From positions 1,302,001 through 1,366,000 of the forward strand of contig PZJY01000007.1 in the NCBI GenBank assembly GCA_031472005.1: a stretch of 64,000 nucleotides of DNA, given 5' to 3'. Shown piece after piece: positions 1 to 11,467 of the stretch. The notes below the pieces were generated by a model. It made no database searches, was not told the origin of the DNA, and saw nothing but the letters and a program-made list of their open reading frames with translations. The translations under genes and the position numbers were made by a program. Numbering within the stretch: position 1 is the stretch's first letter; every line of letters starts with the position of its first letter. This stretch comes from Tetracladium setigerum. Lineage: Eukaryota > Ascomycota > Leotiomycetes > Helotiales.

Positions 1-1275
1 GATCCCTATTGATGAAAGTCAGATATGACCAATACTTAGGCAAGAGAAAGCCTCCTCCTAAAACTGAATGTATGGGTGACTTTGTCTTACTTGAGGAACC
101 TTAATGCCATTCTTGTCAGCCCACTCCTTAATCTGAGAGTCGGACCAAGATTCGAGAAGCTTGTCGCTCAATGTTTGAGTAGCATCGGCAGCAGACTTAG
201 ATGCGGAAGCGGCCAAATCATTCATCTTCAAGCCGGCAATGCGAGAATTTCGACGAACGCTCGCAATAAGCTTGTCTCGTGTGGTTGGCTGTGGTGCAGG
301 AATTCCTCGCTCATCGAGCCATTCCTTGAGATCTGATTCAGACCATGAAGAGTAGAGCCAATCACCGGGATATGCAGCAGCCTCGCCAGCTTTTTGCGAT
401 ACGGTGTCGTAGCTTGCACGAATCTTCTGGAGAAGAGAATCGCGTTTGTGGGGTTGTGGAACCGCTGTAACGTAGAATCAAAAATCAGTATATATGATCG
501 TAATAGAAAAGCTGCGGAATGAAGTGAGAGCACGGCAGAGCGGCCTTGGCATATAGAGACTCTGTAAAGTGGTCTGGGAAAGAAAACGTCGGACGAATTA
601 TTGACTTACGAATGTGATGGTAATCACAGAAAGCTTTCAATTGGGAATCTAGAGGACGATCAGTACACGTCAAATGATAGTCAACCCAGGGAAACGGACC
701 ACTCCAGCTGTGAGATAGTTAGCGCTGACCTTGGAAGATAATTGATTAGAACTTACCTATCAAAGATCCAATCTTTCACACTCAACCAAGCGTTCTCCGC
801 AACATCTTCGGTCTCATACCAGTAGTTTTTGACTTGAGCCAGCAAACTATCAGTATTGTCTGCGGCGACATCCTTGGTCTCGACACCCTTCTGCTTCAGG
901 TAGGAGGAAAGTTGCTTGCTGTCCCAATCGTTATATGGCGCCGCGATCTTGGATTGCCAGTTGGTCTTCACGAGGTTCTCGAGATCCTTCCTATCAGCTG
1001 GAGTTGGATATGGGACGTTGTTGTCGGAGAGCCAACGCTCGAGCTCGGTCTCATGCCATTTATTGTAAGCTGTAAGTTGGGTGTTAGCTTGCGATCAAGA
1101 CATAGCAAAGCCTGCACAGAGGGTTTCAAAGCTCATCAAAGCCAGGCAGAGCTCCCCTGCGAAGATGGCTGGGATGGGGGAGCTGTCTTCCAAACATACC
1201 TGCCTTGGAGAACCAACTGCTCGCGGTTGCGTCTGCCGCAAGGCCCAGGATGAAGACTTGCGTGAAGAACTTCAT
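1..1275 (-). CDS. ISH1/MSC1-like stress-response / nuclear-envelope protein, 3' end outside window
   Basis: The readable exons are 1200..1275, 757..1069, 610..707 and 91..464, and each junction has a GTAAGT- or GTATGT-like donor. Later exons lie beyond base 1. The start at 1275 gives an N-terminus MKFFTQVFILGLAADATAS that looks like a signal peptide. The rest is a series of roughly 45-residue repeats of the type Y-x-x-W-(D/S)-x-x-x-L-x-x-(W/Y)-L-x-x-x-x-(I/V), for example around YNDWDSKQLSSYLKQKG, SWSESDLKEWLDERG and SWSDSQIKEWADKNG. These are Ish1 (putative nuclear-envelope stress) domains as found in S. pombe Ish1 and S. cerevisiae Msc1. Family members are ER/nuclear-envelope proteins linked to stress and meiotic sister-chromatid recombination. 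Exons join in frame with no stops. The family call is firm; the cellular role is inferred only from the family. Confidence 0.85.
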
Positions 1276-2345
1276 TCTCACTGAAATTTCGTTTGATGCT
1301 AAGGTAGGTGGATAGGTGGCGAGGAGAGGTTGAGTTGGGTTATGTATTTGGTTTGTGCTAGAGGGGGGAAGAAGGAAGGGAAGAAGTAGGAATGAAGGAA
1401 AGGATGGAAAGGTGAGAAGATGAGAAGATGAATTTTCGACCTTTGATGGTGGGAAGTTTGACAACGATGATGTAATGGGCGAAATCTCACAGGAGTGATG
1501 TGATCGTGATCAGGAGCAAATGCTGCGTTTGTTTTCGTTCATCTTTGGCACATTCATCATTCACCTACCCACCATTCACCATCTCCCTGTGAAGATGACG
1601 TTGGTGACTTTAATTGCAGCCATCCGGCCTCCTGATTATTTGATTGGCTGCTGAAGGACAATGGAATATTTTGTGACCAAGATGCGCTGGATAGACACAT
1701 TTCCTCCTCCTCCTGCTCCTCCTCCATTGATATTCTTCTTCTTCTTCTTCTTCTTCTCACCCTTACCTGAGACAGGGCAAAGTAAATAATGGGTACGCCA
1801 CTGACCTCTCTGCTGCAGGAGCAAAGGTTCCGGGTGTGGTGATGTGTGTCTTCTTGTAACTTTCTTTCTTTCTTTCCTCTCACGATGATCGATCGCCAGC
1901 CGAGAGCTCACGTCGTCATTGCTGTCTGCCAAGCATTCACGTGCCAACACCAGCCACCAGCCACTGGTAATTACAACTGTAATGCGGGGAAAGCTCAATG
2001 TGGCGTTCATTCCATACTTAGTTTGGTACTTTGTGATGGACAAAGCAAACCGAAGTACATTTACAGTATCAAAAAAAACAACCCCAAAAAAACCCTCTTG
2101 TTCTTAAAGAAAGGTAGGCACCTTAGGTAGGTAATATACCCCCTGTTATTTTATATATACACTTTAACTACCTCCGTATAATGGCAAAGACTGTGAATTA
2201 CCTTATGATTTGCACGGCCTTTCCAATTCCCAACTCCATCTCCATGTCCTCGCAGCTCGGACGCCTCCAGGAAATGGTCTATAACCTCCCAGAAAAAAAA
2301 ACCCCACCAAAACCAATCTCGCTTCACCAGATCTAGGAACGCATC
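1276..2345. other. intergenic / upstream region of the ISH1-like gene
   Basis: I see no gene here. The stretch holds pyrimidine/purine-skewed tracts typical of a fungal promoter and 5' leader, a TTC trinucleotide run near 1735-1757, and a short A-rich run near 2070-2095. Small open frames at 1557-2043 are low-complexity (poly-Arg/Lys/Glu) and are read-throughs of the microsatellite. Confidence 0.5.
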
Positions 2346-2976
2346 TTAAGTCTTCTGGTGTCCTCCTTGTCCTATGAGGAATCACGGGAATTAGCAAGCT
2401 GCTGCATCAAATAAGTATAATCTACATACCCTTCCAAAACTTCTTGTCAACCTTATCTGGCTCGGCGTCACTCGCCCGATCATACCTCTCCTCGAATTCC
2501 TTATTATGCTGTTTGACCTCTGCATCCTTCGCCTCATCATTCCCACCCCCAGGTTGACTTCGACTCTGAATCTTGGGTTCATTCACATTCTTGCTCTTCT
2601 CGCTGGCAGACTCCTGGGAACTAGACTCTGTATCCTTCGCCATTTTTTGTGGTTGTGCTTCCCCAGATTGAGCAGACGCACCCTCTGATGACTTATTACT
2701 CTCCTTCCCAGCTTTCGTAGGTCCACCTCCCGTTCCTTGACCTTCGCTCGGTGCCGCTGGTCCTGGGTGTTCCGCATTTTCCTTCGTGCTATTGGAAGCG
2801 CCTTGCTCTTGAGGCTTTTCGCCCCTAGGATCTCCCTTCCCATCGCCGTAACCTTGTGTTCCTCGCACCATTGAGCTGGTGGAGAATGCTCGAATTGCGA
2901 GAGATCGCCGGGCAGCAATGGGAACATGATGACGGGCGCATCTCGAAAGTGTAGGGTTTGTGCGGAGGAGATTCAT
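2346..2976 (-). CDS. small conserved-looking fungal protein with mitochondrial-type leader
   Basis: Two exons are proposed, 2430..2976 and 2346..2371, joined across a 58-nt intron with a GTATGT donor and a TCATAG acceptor. Without the splice the frame stops at the donor itself. I chose the ATG at 2976 rather than the in-frame one at 3036 because it gives an Arg-rich, acid-free leader (MNLLRTNPTLSRCARHH) ending near AFSTSS, which resembles a mitochondrial presequence. The middle is low-complexity Gly/Ser/Glu/Lys/Pro, as in LEA-like disordered proteins. The C-terminus EPDKVDKKFWKGQGG is the most ordered part and is probably the conserved piece. The length is about 190 residues. I do not recognise a named family, so function is unknown. 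Mitochondrial location is an inference from the leader. Confidence 0.6.
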
Positions 2977-3416
2977 TTCTTGGACGGTACTTATGAAAAT
3001 TTGGAGTGCTTGTATGTGTTGTACGATGTTGCACACTATGGTAAGTGGTTAAATATATAGTCGGCGTCCTTAGAAATGATGTACTCATATATCAACGACC
3101 CATACTCTCAAGTCTATTACATCATACTTCTTGGAGGCAGGCATACCCAATCACACTTGGTATGAGATCAACATCAGGCTGTCATAATGTAGATAATAGC
3201 AAGTTGTAGACGGTAGCTTGGAAGTTTTAATCCAAATAATTAAAACTTCCATGAAACTTCCCGATAAAGGTCGGTTGTTTATTTTGAGGATATTTTTAGG
3301 GATCGTCAAATTAAGCGAGTTTTATTTTGGTGTGGTTTTGACTTTTTCGATTCAATTTTTTCTCACTGCCTACTATAATGATACAATATACGGGCTTATA
3401 TATCTAAATTAAAACT
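2977..3416. other. intergenic, no gene seen
   Basis: This AT-leaning spacer lies between the upstream region of the small mitochondrial-type gene and the 3' end of the transporter. I see only short meaningless open frames. Confidence 0.4.
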
Positions 3417-4852
3417 CTATCGAGTGATTGCGAGTGTAGCCTTCAGACTTCCAACGACCGCAAAACAAATTACGGGCGAGATTACGTATGATAGGGATAC
3501 AAATTTCGCAATTGACATCTTTTCGTCCTCTTCAGCTCCGGAAACCTGGTTCAACGTTAGTACCCTTTTATGTAAACAAATACGGAGCACATACATCGGC
3601 TAAAGCAGTCAACTTCGTGGCAGATGGGCCAGTAGGAAGTAACATCATCACAAACCAGAGGATTGGATCATCGTCTAGTAAGTTGGTTTTCGAAGCCAGG
3701 ACGAACACCAACCCAATGCTTATGGCAGGCCAGAGAATGAATCGTATCAGGAAGATAGTGAGGACTGGGAAAATCTTTAGCTTCCCATTATCTTCCCCTT
3801 TCTTCATCTTCAACAAGCTAATGCTCAATTTGGATCCCAACACGATGAGTTGAAGAGCAGCGAAGAGTTCGCCAACATTCTTGAGAGATGTGGTCAACCA
3901 GCTCTTGAAGATACCACCATTTTCAGGTTGCGAAAAGAATGCTTTGTGAAGCGGAGGCGTGAGGCCAATAACCAGTCCAACGAGGGCTCCGATAAGTGGT
4001 GCATTGAAGAAAGAGCCAATCAAGGCCACGGGCTTTTGAATCCATGGTGGCAGTTTTTCCCATAAGTCAGACCTTTGCTCGTCCCACTCGTCCAATACTC
4101 GATGATGCACAATATGGTGTGGAAGCAGAGATGTTTGTTCGTTCGCGTACTCTTCTTGTTCCTCGGCAGTCCGCCCGGAGGAGTTGGTTGGATTTGCATG
4201 CTCTTCATCACTCTCCCCGTTCATCCGTTCCACTTGCAATTTGTCGGCCTTATCTTGTTCGAATGAGTCGGGCGTCTCTTCGTCATCGAGTAATCGTGGT
4301 CCCAGGGCGAAAGTCAATGAATTTCCAACGACAGAAGCCACAAGAAAGTATGATTTGGCCCGTGCCACAGCTTCAGTTGAAGTGTCATTCGGGCCTTTTA
4401 GGAGATCCTTGAGAATGCCGGCTGTATCGAGAGCTTGTACAAGGAGAAGTGGAAGAGCGGTAGTATTGTTGAAACAGATCGCGGGGACAGTCCAAGCTGG
4501 CCATTTGAACAAGCGTTTTAGGGCAACTCCCAAACCCATTGACAAAAGAGTGTAAGTCAACGCATAAACTGCCACCAGAACATTAGCTTTACTCATGTTT
4601 GAGAAATAAGCAAGCTGGATTACCTAGAACCGGCAAATATCTGGAGGCTGTCTTGATATCCAGCTCCGACCCAACATTGACAATCAACAAAGCAGGGAGG
4701 AACAGTCTAACACACACTTTGGAGATATCTCTCGCAGATGACTCCTTCAGAAGATTATATCTTGAGGCAATCACACCAGCACCAATAGTGAGAAGCACCG
4801 CAAGAGATGCTTGCAGCGCTCCAAGGAAGCTTGTCAATATACCGCTCGGCAT
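3417..4852 (-). CDS. auxin-efflux-carrier-family (Mem_trans) transporter
   Basis: Exons 4624..4852, 3595..4568 and 3417..3545 join to 444 codons. The first intron (55 nt) has a GCTAATG branch site. The second (49 nt) has GTACTAACG, and its splice avoids a stop and adds the last transmembrane pair. The N-terminal half is hydrophobic (LGALQASLAVLLTIGAGVIA), followed by WTVPAICFNNTTALPLLLVQ. That Asn-Asn-Thr-(T/S)-(A/S)-LP-LLL signature is characteristic of fungal auxin-efflux-carrier/PIN-like proteins. A charged cytosolic loop of about 110 residues follows, rich in Glu and Ser, and then five more hydrophobic helices. Fungal members are ER or plasma-membrane transporters of mostly unknown substrate. 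Auxin transport should not be assumed. The start is the first ATG of the hydrophobic frame. Confidence 0.88.
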
Positions 4853-6966
4853 TCTCACTGCCGTGTCTATGCTAATAAAAGCCTTGGTTGATGAATGAAT
4901 TGATAGAATGCTTTGACGTTGAGATTTTCGAAAGCTGGAGCCTGCGTACAACAGGAAAAAGAGCGAGAATTCAGGAAGGAAATTAGAGTCTTTGTACCTG
5001 CAAAAACTACATCGTCAAAGCATCTTTTCTTACGGGATCACTCCGTTTGAAATCAGCCATCGACCATCAGATTCACCAGCTTAACGCCAGAGAGGTCTTG
5101 ACCTCGACTTGGCTCAACCTTCCCTGAAATTCGCCAAGCAAAGACCCAAGCTCGCGACGTCATCCAGGCCAAGACCATACACGTGATCATCCCAGCCGAA
5201 ACGAGAAAGTCGTGGATTCATACTCTCTTTGATGTATCGTGTCTCGCGTGTAGATACCACGATATATCCTTCCTGGCTATTCGTGTGAAAGGCATACCTA
5301 GGTAGGTAGGTAGGTACTGAAAGAGCTTGCTCAGCTGATTCAATGGCACTCACTGGTAAACGAAAGATAGCGTGTGGCTACGACTGCTTTTCCGCTCTGT
5401 ATTCGATGGGAGATGCGATACTTGTGTAGGTCCTTTTCTACTTTTTTTCTCTTTCCCCTTCTACTCGGTCATTCATTTGGTCAGAACAAGAGCACTCGGA
5501 TTTCCAGTCAACTGCCGAACGGCTGAAAAATGCTTGTATGAGTCGAAGGGTAGGTATGTTCTTCTCAAGGAGGGTCCTTGATATTTACTCAATGGAAGTC
5601 AATGACCTTGATTTGGATTTTGGGTTTCGTCATCACTTTCGAAAACGTCCCCCGCTCTGTCTTTCACACCATGGGAAATTACATTCCCATGTATTGTGAT
5701 ACCACTATTCTGCATCGGGATTTCGCTCTTCGAGCTTTTTCAGGGTGGTTCATGGATCCTTGAGCGGCTGAGACGGTGTAGTAGTTTTATTATACCTTGT
5801 TCAGCAGCACGTTGTTCGATTGGCTGTCAAGGTGAAGGCGGAAAACTGCCTAAGCCCTCGCCGATCTTGCAACGGCAACTCCATCTAAACATGGGAAACT
5901 GGTTTAGCTACTTTCTCTTCCTACCCGATGGGGAGTACCTCTTGAGTGGAAGGATACGCGGGTGGCTTTCCCCAGTCTCAACGGCATCTCAACGGCAGTT
6001 ATCCTTTTCGCCACCAAGTACTGAACAGTAGCTGTAGCTGGAGATTCTCTATTCATTCATCTCTCCTCTTTCTAGTTGTGATCATCATGCGTTCAAGGTA
6101 CAGTATTTTCGTTACGCGAGAAAGGGGCCAGTACCGGTAGTTCTTGCTTGTTTCCAGGTCACTGTTGGGCAAATGAGACTGTTTCGGGATGGAATTCTCG
6201 ATTATTGAGCTGGAGGAAAGGGGATCGTCATTGGTGTCTGGGGACCTGCATTGAATCCATGCTGTGCTGAAAGGCTTCGTTACTTTGTTTTCACGTTCTT
6301 CTCGAGGTTGGCGGTGACTTCCACCAAACGACGGCACTTCATGCTCGCGAGTAAATCCAAGTATAGCTGAGTGTCGAGATACCACGACTATCTCTGGGAT
6401 TGATCTTCAATTCCAGAACGCCAATAGCAGCATTGATTAATTTCCATATTCAATTGATGTTTGATAAAGCGAATGAGCAACTGATCGGCAAAAGTTTTCC
6501 TTTTTCACTTTGTTGCGGGTTTCCTGTCAGCGCTTTAGAACGACCCGTTAGTATCTTAAAGTCCTCTTATATAGCTGTCCCAACCCAGGAAGATGACGAT
6601 TTGTAGGCCTTCTCCCGTCTTGGGAGGGAAATTGGACTTCAGTTGGAGTTGTCATTCGTTGGAGGTGAATGATGATCTTTTGAAGGGAGCTGAAATCATA
6701 GCGGGAACACTGGGGAAGACAAAGGAACCTGGAATATCCAGGATAGGAGACCTGAAGGATTTCGTCAAGAATTTCAAGGAATGTGGACTGAAAAGTCTAT
6801 AAAATGATGGCGCCTCTCCAGGTATTTTCATTTCTTTCTTGCATCAACATCCACAGCACCACAACATCTTCTGCACTCCACCAGAAACACTTCAAATCAA
6901 TCTACAACTTCACAACCACCCCAACTTCAAAATTATTTCACCATATACCCACTAAATATCGTCAAA
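4853..6966. other. 2.1-kb gene-free region with (CCTA)n motif
   Basis: No open frame longer than about 110 codons looks coding and no RNA gene is recognisable. The stretch contains a (TAGG)n tract at about 5298-5316. It must hold the transporter promoter on one side and the hydrophobin promoter on the other. The last 150 bases before 6967 are CA-rich (ACCACAACATC-like), as in the leaders of highly expressed fungal genes. Confidence 0.45.
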
Positions 6967-7365
6967 ATGAGAACTTCCTTCGCCACCGTCTTTGCCTTTG
7001 CTGCAACAGCCTTCGCCATGCCAGCCACCCTCATCGAAACTCGACAAGCAGGCCTTTGTTCCTCTGCTCTTGGAAGCCCCCTATGCTGTGACCTTAATGT
7101 CCTAGGGGTCGCAGACCTCAACTGTGAACAACGTAAGTATTCTTACCCTGGATTCTTGTGTACCTTCAGTCTGATTTGATGTTTGCTAGCACCAACCATC
7201 CCGACTAGTCTTCCAGAATTTGAAGATATCTGTGCTAGTATTGGAAAGATTGACATGTGCTGTGTTCTTCCCATTGTAAGTTGGCATATCCACGGCATCA
7301 CTCGAGAACTTGCTAATTTGGTGTTCAAGCTTGGTCAAGCAATCCTTTGCGCCGACGCCTCTTAG
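6967..7365 (+). CDS. class II hydrophobin (cerato-ulmin-like), secreted
   Basis: Exons 6967..7132, 7190..7275 and 7330..7365 give a 95-residue protein. Residues 1-18 (MRTSFATVFAFAATAFA) are a signal peptide, followed by a short propeptide ending at TRQ. The eight cysteines fall in the order C, CC, C, C, CC, C with spacings of 8, 11, 16, 8 and 10 residues. This is the class II hydrophobin pattern, and the typical block DLNVLGVADLNC lies between cysteines 3 and 4. Class II hydrophobins assemble at air-water interfaces and coat hyphae and spores. Both introns are short (57 and 54 nt). The gene stands alone, with no hydrophobin neighbours. Its CA-rich leader suggests strong expression. The family call is very secure from the cysteine pattern. 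Confidence 0.95.
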
Positions 7366-7799
7366 ATACTTCACACCAAGCACCAATGGTAAAATGTATT
7401 GCATGCTGAAATCGAGACTTCAAAACAAGGCTGCAACTACGCCATCGACCGATGGCTAAATGCTACTTTTCAATTCAATATTCTTTTGATTTTTTGGATG
7501 ATGGAACGGAATCATGGGAATGATTCGAACGAGACAACACAATCATGTAAAAATTTCCTGTACAATAGCTGCAATCACAAAATTGGCTCGGACTTTGAGG
7601 TGTTGACCTAAGTGTTTGGTGTGACAATAATGATTTGATATACGCACGAAGATTAATCTTAATACTAGACTCTTATTTGTATGGGTGCTGGGGGTTTTTT
7701 TTTTTTTTTTTTGGCAACAGTTACCTTCTTGTCACAATTACACTCTTGCTGAGGAAACTAGAGGGTATCAGAGTCTTCGTTTGCGCATTATGTATCTGT
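7366..7799. other. 3' region of hydrophobin and of PUF6 (convergent)
   Basis: Convergent intergenic sequence with a T18-like homopolymer at about 7695-7713. No gene is seen. Confidence 0.4.
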
Positions 7800-9981
7800 C
7801 TACAGCTTCTCCAAGATCAATTTCGACCCTCTGTTTCCGACTGACACCTCCCTTACAATCTTTGTCTTTTTAGCTTTCTTCTTTGTATCATTATCCACCA
7901 CCTGAGCAACACTTGCCTCCCGCTTAGCCTTCTGATCAGCTGTCTCCTGCGTGGAAGCTTTCACTAATTCTTTCCTCTTGTCTTTTAAGATCTTTTGTAA
8001 ATCGACCTTCTTTGAGAAGTCCTCAGACTCTAGAAGGGCCAAGATGACAAACGAACTCTCGCCAGTAGCCCATTCAACAACATATTCCTTGATGTTGGGG
8101 TACAAAATATCAGCGAAGTTCAAGGCCGGGACGACAGGCACAATGGACTTTGTTGCAACATCGAATCGACCACCGGAGATGAGCGACTTGAGCATCTTGC
8201 CACCGAATGATGTGGCTCCAATGTGACCAAGACCCTCAGCTCCTTCTTCAACTGGGGGGAGGGTCTGCGTAGGATCCCCACCTGTAGCTTCAGCAATGGC
8301 AGCCAGAGCAGCTGATTTATCACCTTCAGCACCAAAGATGACCTCGGTGACGAATCGGGAACCGTGTGGCGTTGAGATAAGATCAGAAGCCGCAGATGCG
8401 ATAGCATTCAATAGATATGGAGAAAGTGCTTTGGCAAGTTCCGCCCGTCTGATTTCTGGCTCCTTTTTACTCGTTGTCTTCCGGATGGTATCAATCTCGG
8501 CCAAGATTTCGAGGTCTGTAGAATGACTTGGAGGGAAGAGGGCCTTGGATGGACCCTGGAAGAGATAAAGAAGTGGCGTTCGTGCGTTGAGATCGTTCGC
8601 AGAAAAGACGATGTTTTCGACTTGCTTATCTGTATCTTTGCTAAGAAGCTCGGGAAAGATTGATTTGGCAGTCAATACAGTGTCGTCAATCACTTCGTAT
8701 GCGGCAAGAATGACGATGTGACCATTAGGATCAGCAGCCATCAACTGTATAGTGTCCTTATATGTCTTCAGAATGGCCTTTCGGTCCTTCGCTGTTCCAT
8801 AGGCTAGGATTAAAGACACCAAGCGAGATCCAGACCTAGTGAAAGCCAAATTCTTCAACAAGTCACCTTCCTCGTCGCCTTTGATCAATTCGATATAATC
8901 GGTAATTTCCTCGGTCCCGGGCTTGGCGTTGAGAAGATACTGCAGCATAGCGTCGTGGAGGAGTGTAAAACCAGTCATCTTCTTTTGAATGAGCTGGTTG
9001 ATGAGTTCTTGCAAGGCACGCATGATAGGAGCCCGCTTACCAGAGTCCTCAGCGAGAATCTCTGATAGTTCACCAGTAACTTGCTCCGAGCTGTCCTTCT
9101 TGAACAAGGCGAACTCGGCGCCATACCATTCTCTGAGAATAGTAGCTTTCTGTTGCTTCGTAGCGACACCACGGTAGACATCGTCTAAAATCCAGGAGGC
9201 CTCAGGGTGTTTGATGAGTCTGCGCACATGACCAAAGAACTCCGGGACAATAATATCTCTGATCTCATCGTCTCCCTGAACCAGAAGTTTGCCAATCAAA
9301 AACTTGGCGTATCTGCTCTCTGCAAGTTGCCGATATGACCCAGCAAGTTCTGTCGCGATTATCTTCTTCTGTTCCTTGTTTGCATACTTGATAGCAGTCT
9401 GCACGACTCTTACACTGTCATGCTTCAAGACGAAATCCTTAATACGGCCAGTGATGATAATGAATAGTTCAGCAACCAATTCCTTCCTCTCTTCCAATGG
9501 GACGTGGGACTTTCGGCGTAGTCGCTCCCAAATTTTCTTTGTTCGAGCGAGTTCGTCTGCCAAGGGCTTCCCGGCTTTTCGTTCATTTGCCAGTTGCTTT
9601 TGCTTAGCATGGGCCTCTTTTGAGGATTGACCTGGCAGATAGTTAGTTCAATTCCAAGAGAGAAGCATGGAGAGACAAACTGTTTGCGACAACTGCCTTG
9701 ATTCGCTCGGGATGAATTCCATCGTCGGCTTTGAACTCGCTCTCTTCGTCCTCGTCATCCTCTTGTTCGTCACCTAATTTAGCACCTCCGTCTGATTCAG
9801 CGTCATCAGAGTCGCTGAAGTTGTCTGGATCATCCTTCTTTGCGACTCGTTTTGGTGGTTTAGCACTCTTTAGAGCAGACTTCAACTCAGTCTTAGGCTT
9901 CTTGTTTGCCTTGACATGCACAGGAAGTGATTTTCTTTTTGTGCCTGCCAATGCAGATTTCGGAACAGTGGCGGTAGGCAT
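7800..9981 (-). CDS. PUF6: PUF6-type Pumilio-repeat nucleolar protein
   Basis: Exons 9681..9981 and 7800..9631 join through a 49-nt intron with an ACTAACT branch site, giving 710 residues. Residues 1-100 are Lys- and Asp/Glu-rich (KRKSLPVHVKANKKPKTE, then acidic DDEDEESEF), as expected for a nucleolar protein. The rest is a long run of degenerate Pumilio helical repeats (HDSVRVVQTAIKYAN, ESRYAKFLIGKLLVQG, DPNGHIVILAAYEVIDD, TPHGSRFVTEVIFGAEG) and ends with a basic tail (NDTKKKAKKTKIVREVSVG). This is the PUM3/Puf6 architecture with a CPL domain. Yeast Puf6 (about 650 residues) binds ASH1 mRNA and acts in 60S ribosome biogenesis. The gene is divergent from the RWD gene across 263 bp. Size and domain order match the family. 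Confidence 0.93.
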
Positions 9982-10244
9982 TCTGCACCAAAATATCAAT
10001 TTGTGCCGTGGTAGATGCCTAGATCGAAGGAGGGTGGAGGGAGATGTTTTGTTGTTTCTGCTCGAGACAACTTTCGACGGCTTCTCTTCTGCACCTGGAC
10101 AAAATTATTTTGAGCCGGAAAAACAATGCGCCGGCCGGCCCCTCCAACATTTACTGCACAGGCTTGGCACAAAAACCCCACATCCACACGACGCAATGAG
10201 TTTCTGGATCTTCATCGGTGCAAGACCATGAGAACTTCTTCAAA
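9982..10244. promoter_or_regulatory. bidirectional promoter, PUF6 / RWD-domain gene
   Basis: Only 263 bp separate the two start codons, so both promoters must share this stretch. It contains a GGCCGGCC-type GC box near 10130. Shared control is inferred from spacing. Confidence 0.5.
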
Positions 10245-11014
10245 ATGGGGCTAGAAGAGCAGACTGAAGAGCGAGAGGTTCTCGACAGTATCTTTCCAGA
10301 GGAAATACAAGGTTTGCCTACCTGCCTATCTACCTACCTCGGGCAATACGCCCTTCGGTACATATAGCTAACGTGCGAACCTGTAGACATATCGGACTCG
10401 GAATTCAGAATCTCAGTGCTGCTCGACATCACCAACGACGATGACGACGATTCAGACCCCCCAACGATTCTCCTCCAGGTCAAATACCCTCCCGGATACC
10501 CCGATGAACCGCCTATCCTCGATCTTCTGAGCCCCCCCAATGCCCCGAACCACCCTTCTTCAGCCTCTCCTCAGACAAGAAACTCCTACTTGATGGACTC
10601 GCTGAAACGATTGAGGAGAACATGGGCATTGCTATGATTTTTGCCATCATCTCAATATTGAAAGACAATGCGGAGCAACTCGTGGCGGAACGACAAGCTG
10701 GAGAGAGGAGGGTGCAGGAGCAGAAGTTGGCAGTGCTAGAGGAGGAAGAGAATAAGAAGTTCCATGGGACGCAGGTTACGCCGGAATCGTTTATGAGTTG
10801 GCGAGAGGTATTCAGAAAGGAAATGGAGGAGGCGAGGATTAGAGAGGAGGAGGCGGACGAGTTAGCGGAAAAGAAGAAGAACAGAGGGAAGGAGACTGCT
10901 GTACTTCTGACTGGAAGACAGTTGTGGGAGAGGGGCCTAGCTGGGAAGAATGACGAAGGGGAGGATGACGATGAAGTGTCTGAAAACCTGGAGAAGCTCA
11001 AGGTTGAGGCTTGA
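10245..11014 (+). CDS. GIR2: RWD-domain protein (GIR2/RWDD1-like), frame broken at a C7 run
   Basis: Exon 1 is 10245..10311 and exon 2 is 10387..11014. The N-terminus EEREVLDSIFPEEI starts a typical RWD domain, followed by LQVKYPPGYPDEPPILDL. Downstream, in another frame, comes TIEENMGIAMIFAIISIL, then KKFHGTQVTPESFMSWREVF and GRQLWERGL, all hallmarks of the GIR2/RWDD1/DFRP2 family. The two halves are in different frames and need one extra base, most simply in the C7 run at 10532-10538. With it, the total is 696 nt, an exact codon multiple. Without it, translation stops at 10635-10640. Yeast Gir2 binds Gcn1 and the Rbg2 GTPase and modulates the general amino-acid control response. I read this as a functional gene with a sequencing gap. 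The break could instead lie slightly downstream (around 10553), because the residues NAPNHP just after the run may belong to the correct frame. Confidence 0.85.
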
Positions 11015-11467
11015 ATCCAGTGCACAAACGTGTTCTTGCAGCATGTTATGAGGAGTTGCATTGTAGGCGTTGGGTTTCTCAGTGAATAGCTTAGAAAAAT
11101 GATCTTTTGTCTATTTGTGGTCCTGTTTACCTTGGGACGCAGTCATTATGCAGCCAGAACGTAGTGATCACACTCAAAGGTCTTGACACTTATGAGATCC
11201 GTGATTCTCCAACAAGGTGAATTTTCTGTGTTCTAAGCCAAGAGCGATGATTTGAAGGAATTGTAGATATATTATGGACTTCAGGCACGGCTGTAGCACG
11301 ATATTTGTCTATCTCCTACTGGTGGTTCCTTGGTCCCGAGAGGCAAATTTTATCCTCCATAGAGAATGATAATCTAAAAAGGTTTCCACATCATTTGAAC
11401 TCCATAACGCCAGAACCATGAGAAGCTTAAAACCATGCGATCTTGACCTCGACTCGAAACAACGGCT
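11015..11467. other. convergent 3' region, no gene seen
   Basis: Spacer between the convergent RWD-protein and ACL4 genes; only 3' untranslated sequence is expected. Confidence 0.4.

Noticed and set aside
1557..2043. Minus-strand frames rich in Arg, Lys and Glu
   Set aside because: Produced by the CTT/TTC microsatellite and purine tracts; no splice structure or motif.
10532..10538. Programmed -1 frameshift at the C7 run of the RWD gene
   Set aside because: The run could be slippery, but nine similar one-base gaps in seven other genes make a sequencing cause much more likely, and no stimulatory pseudoknot is evident.
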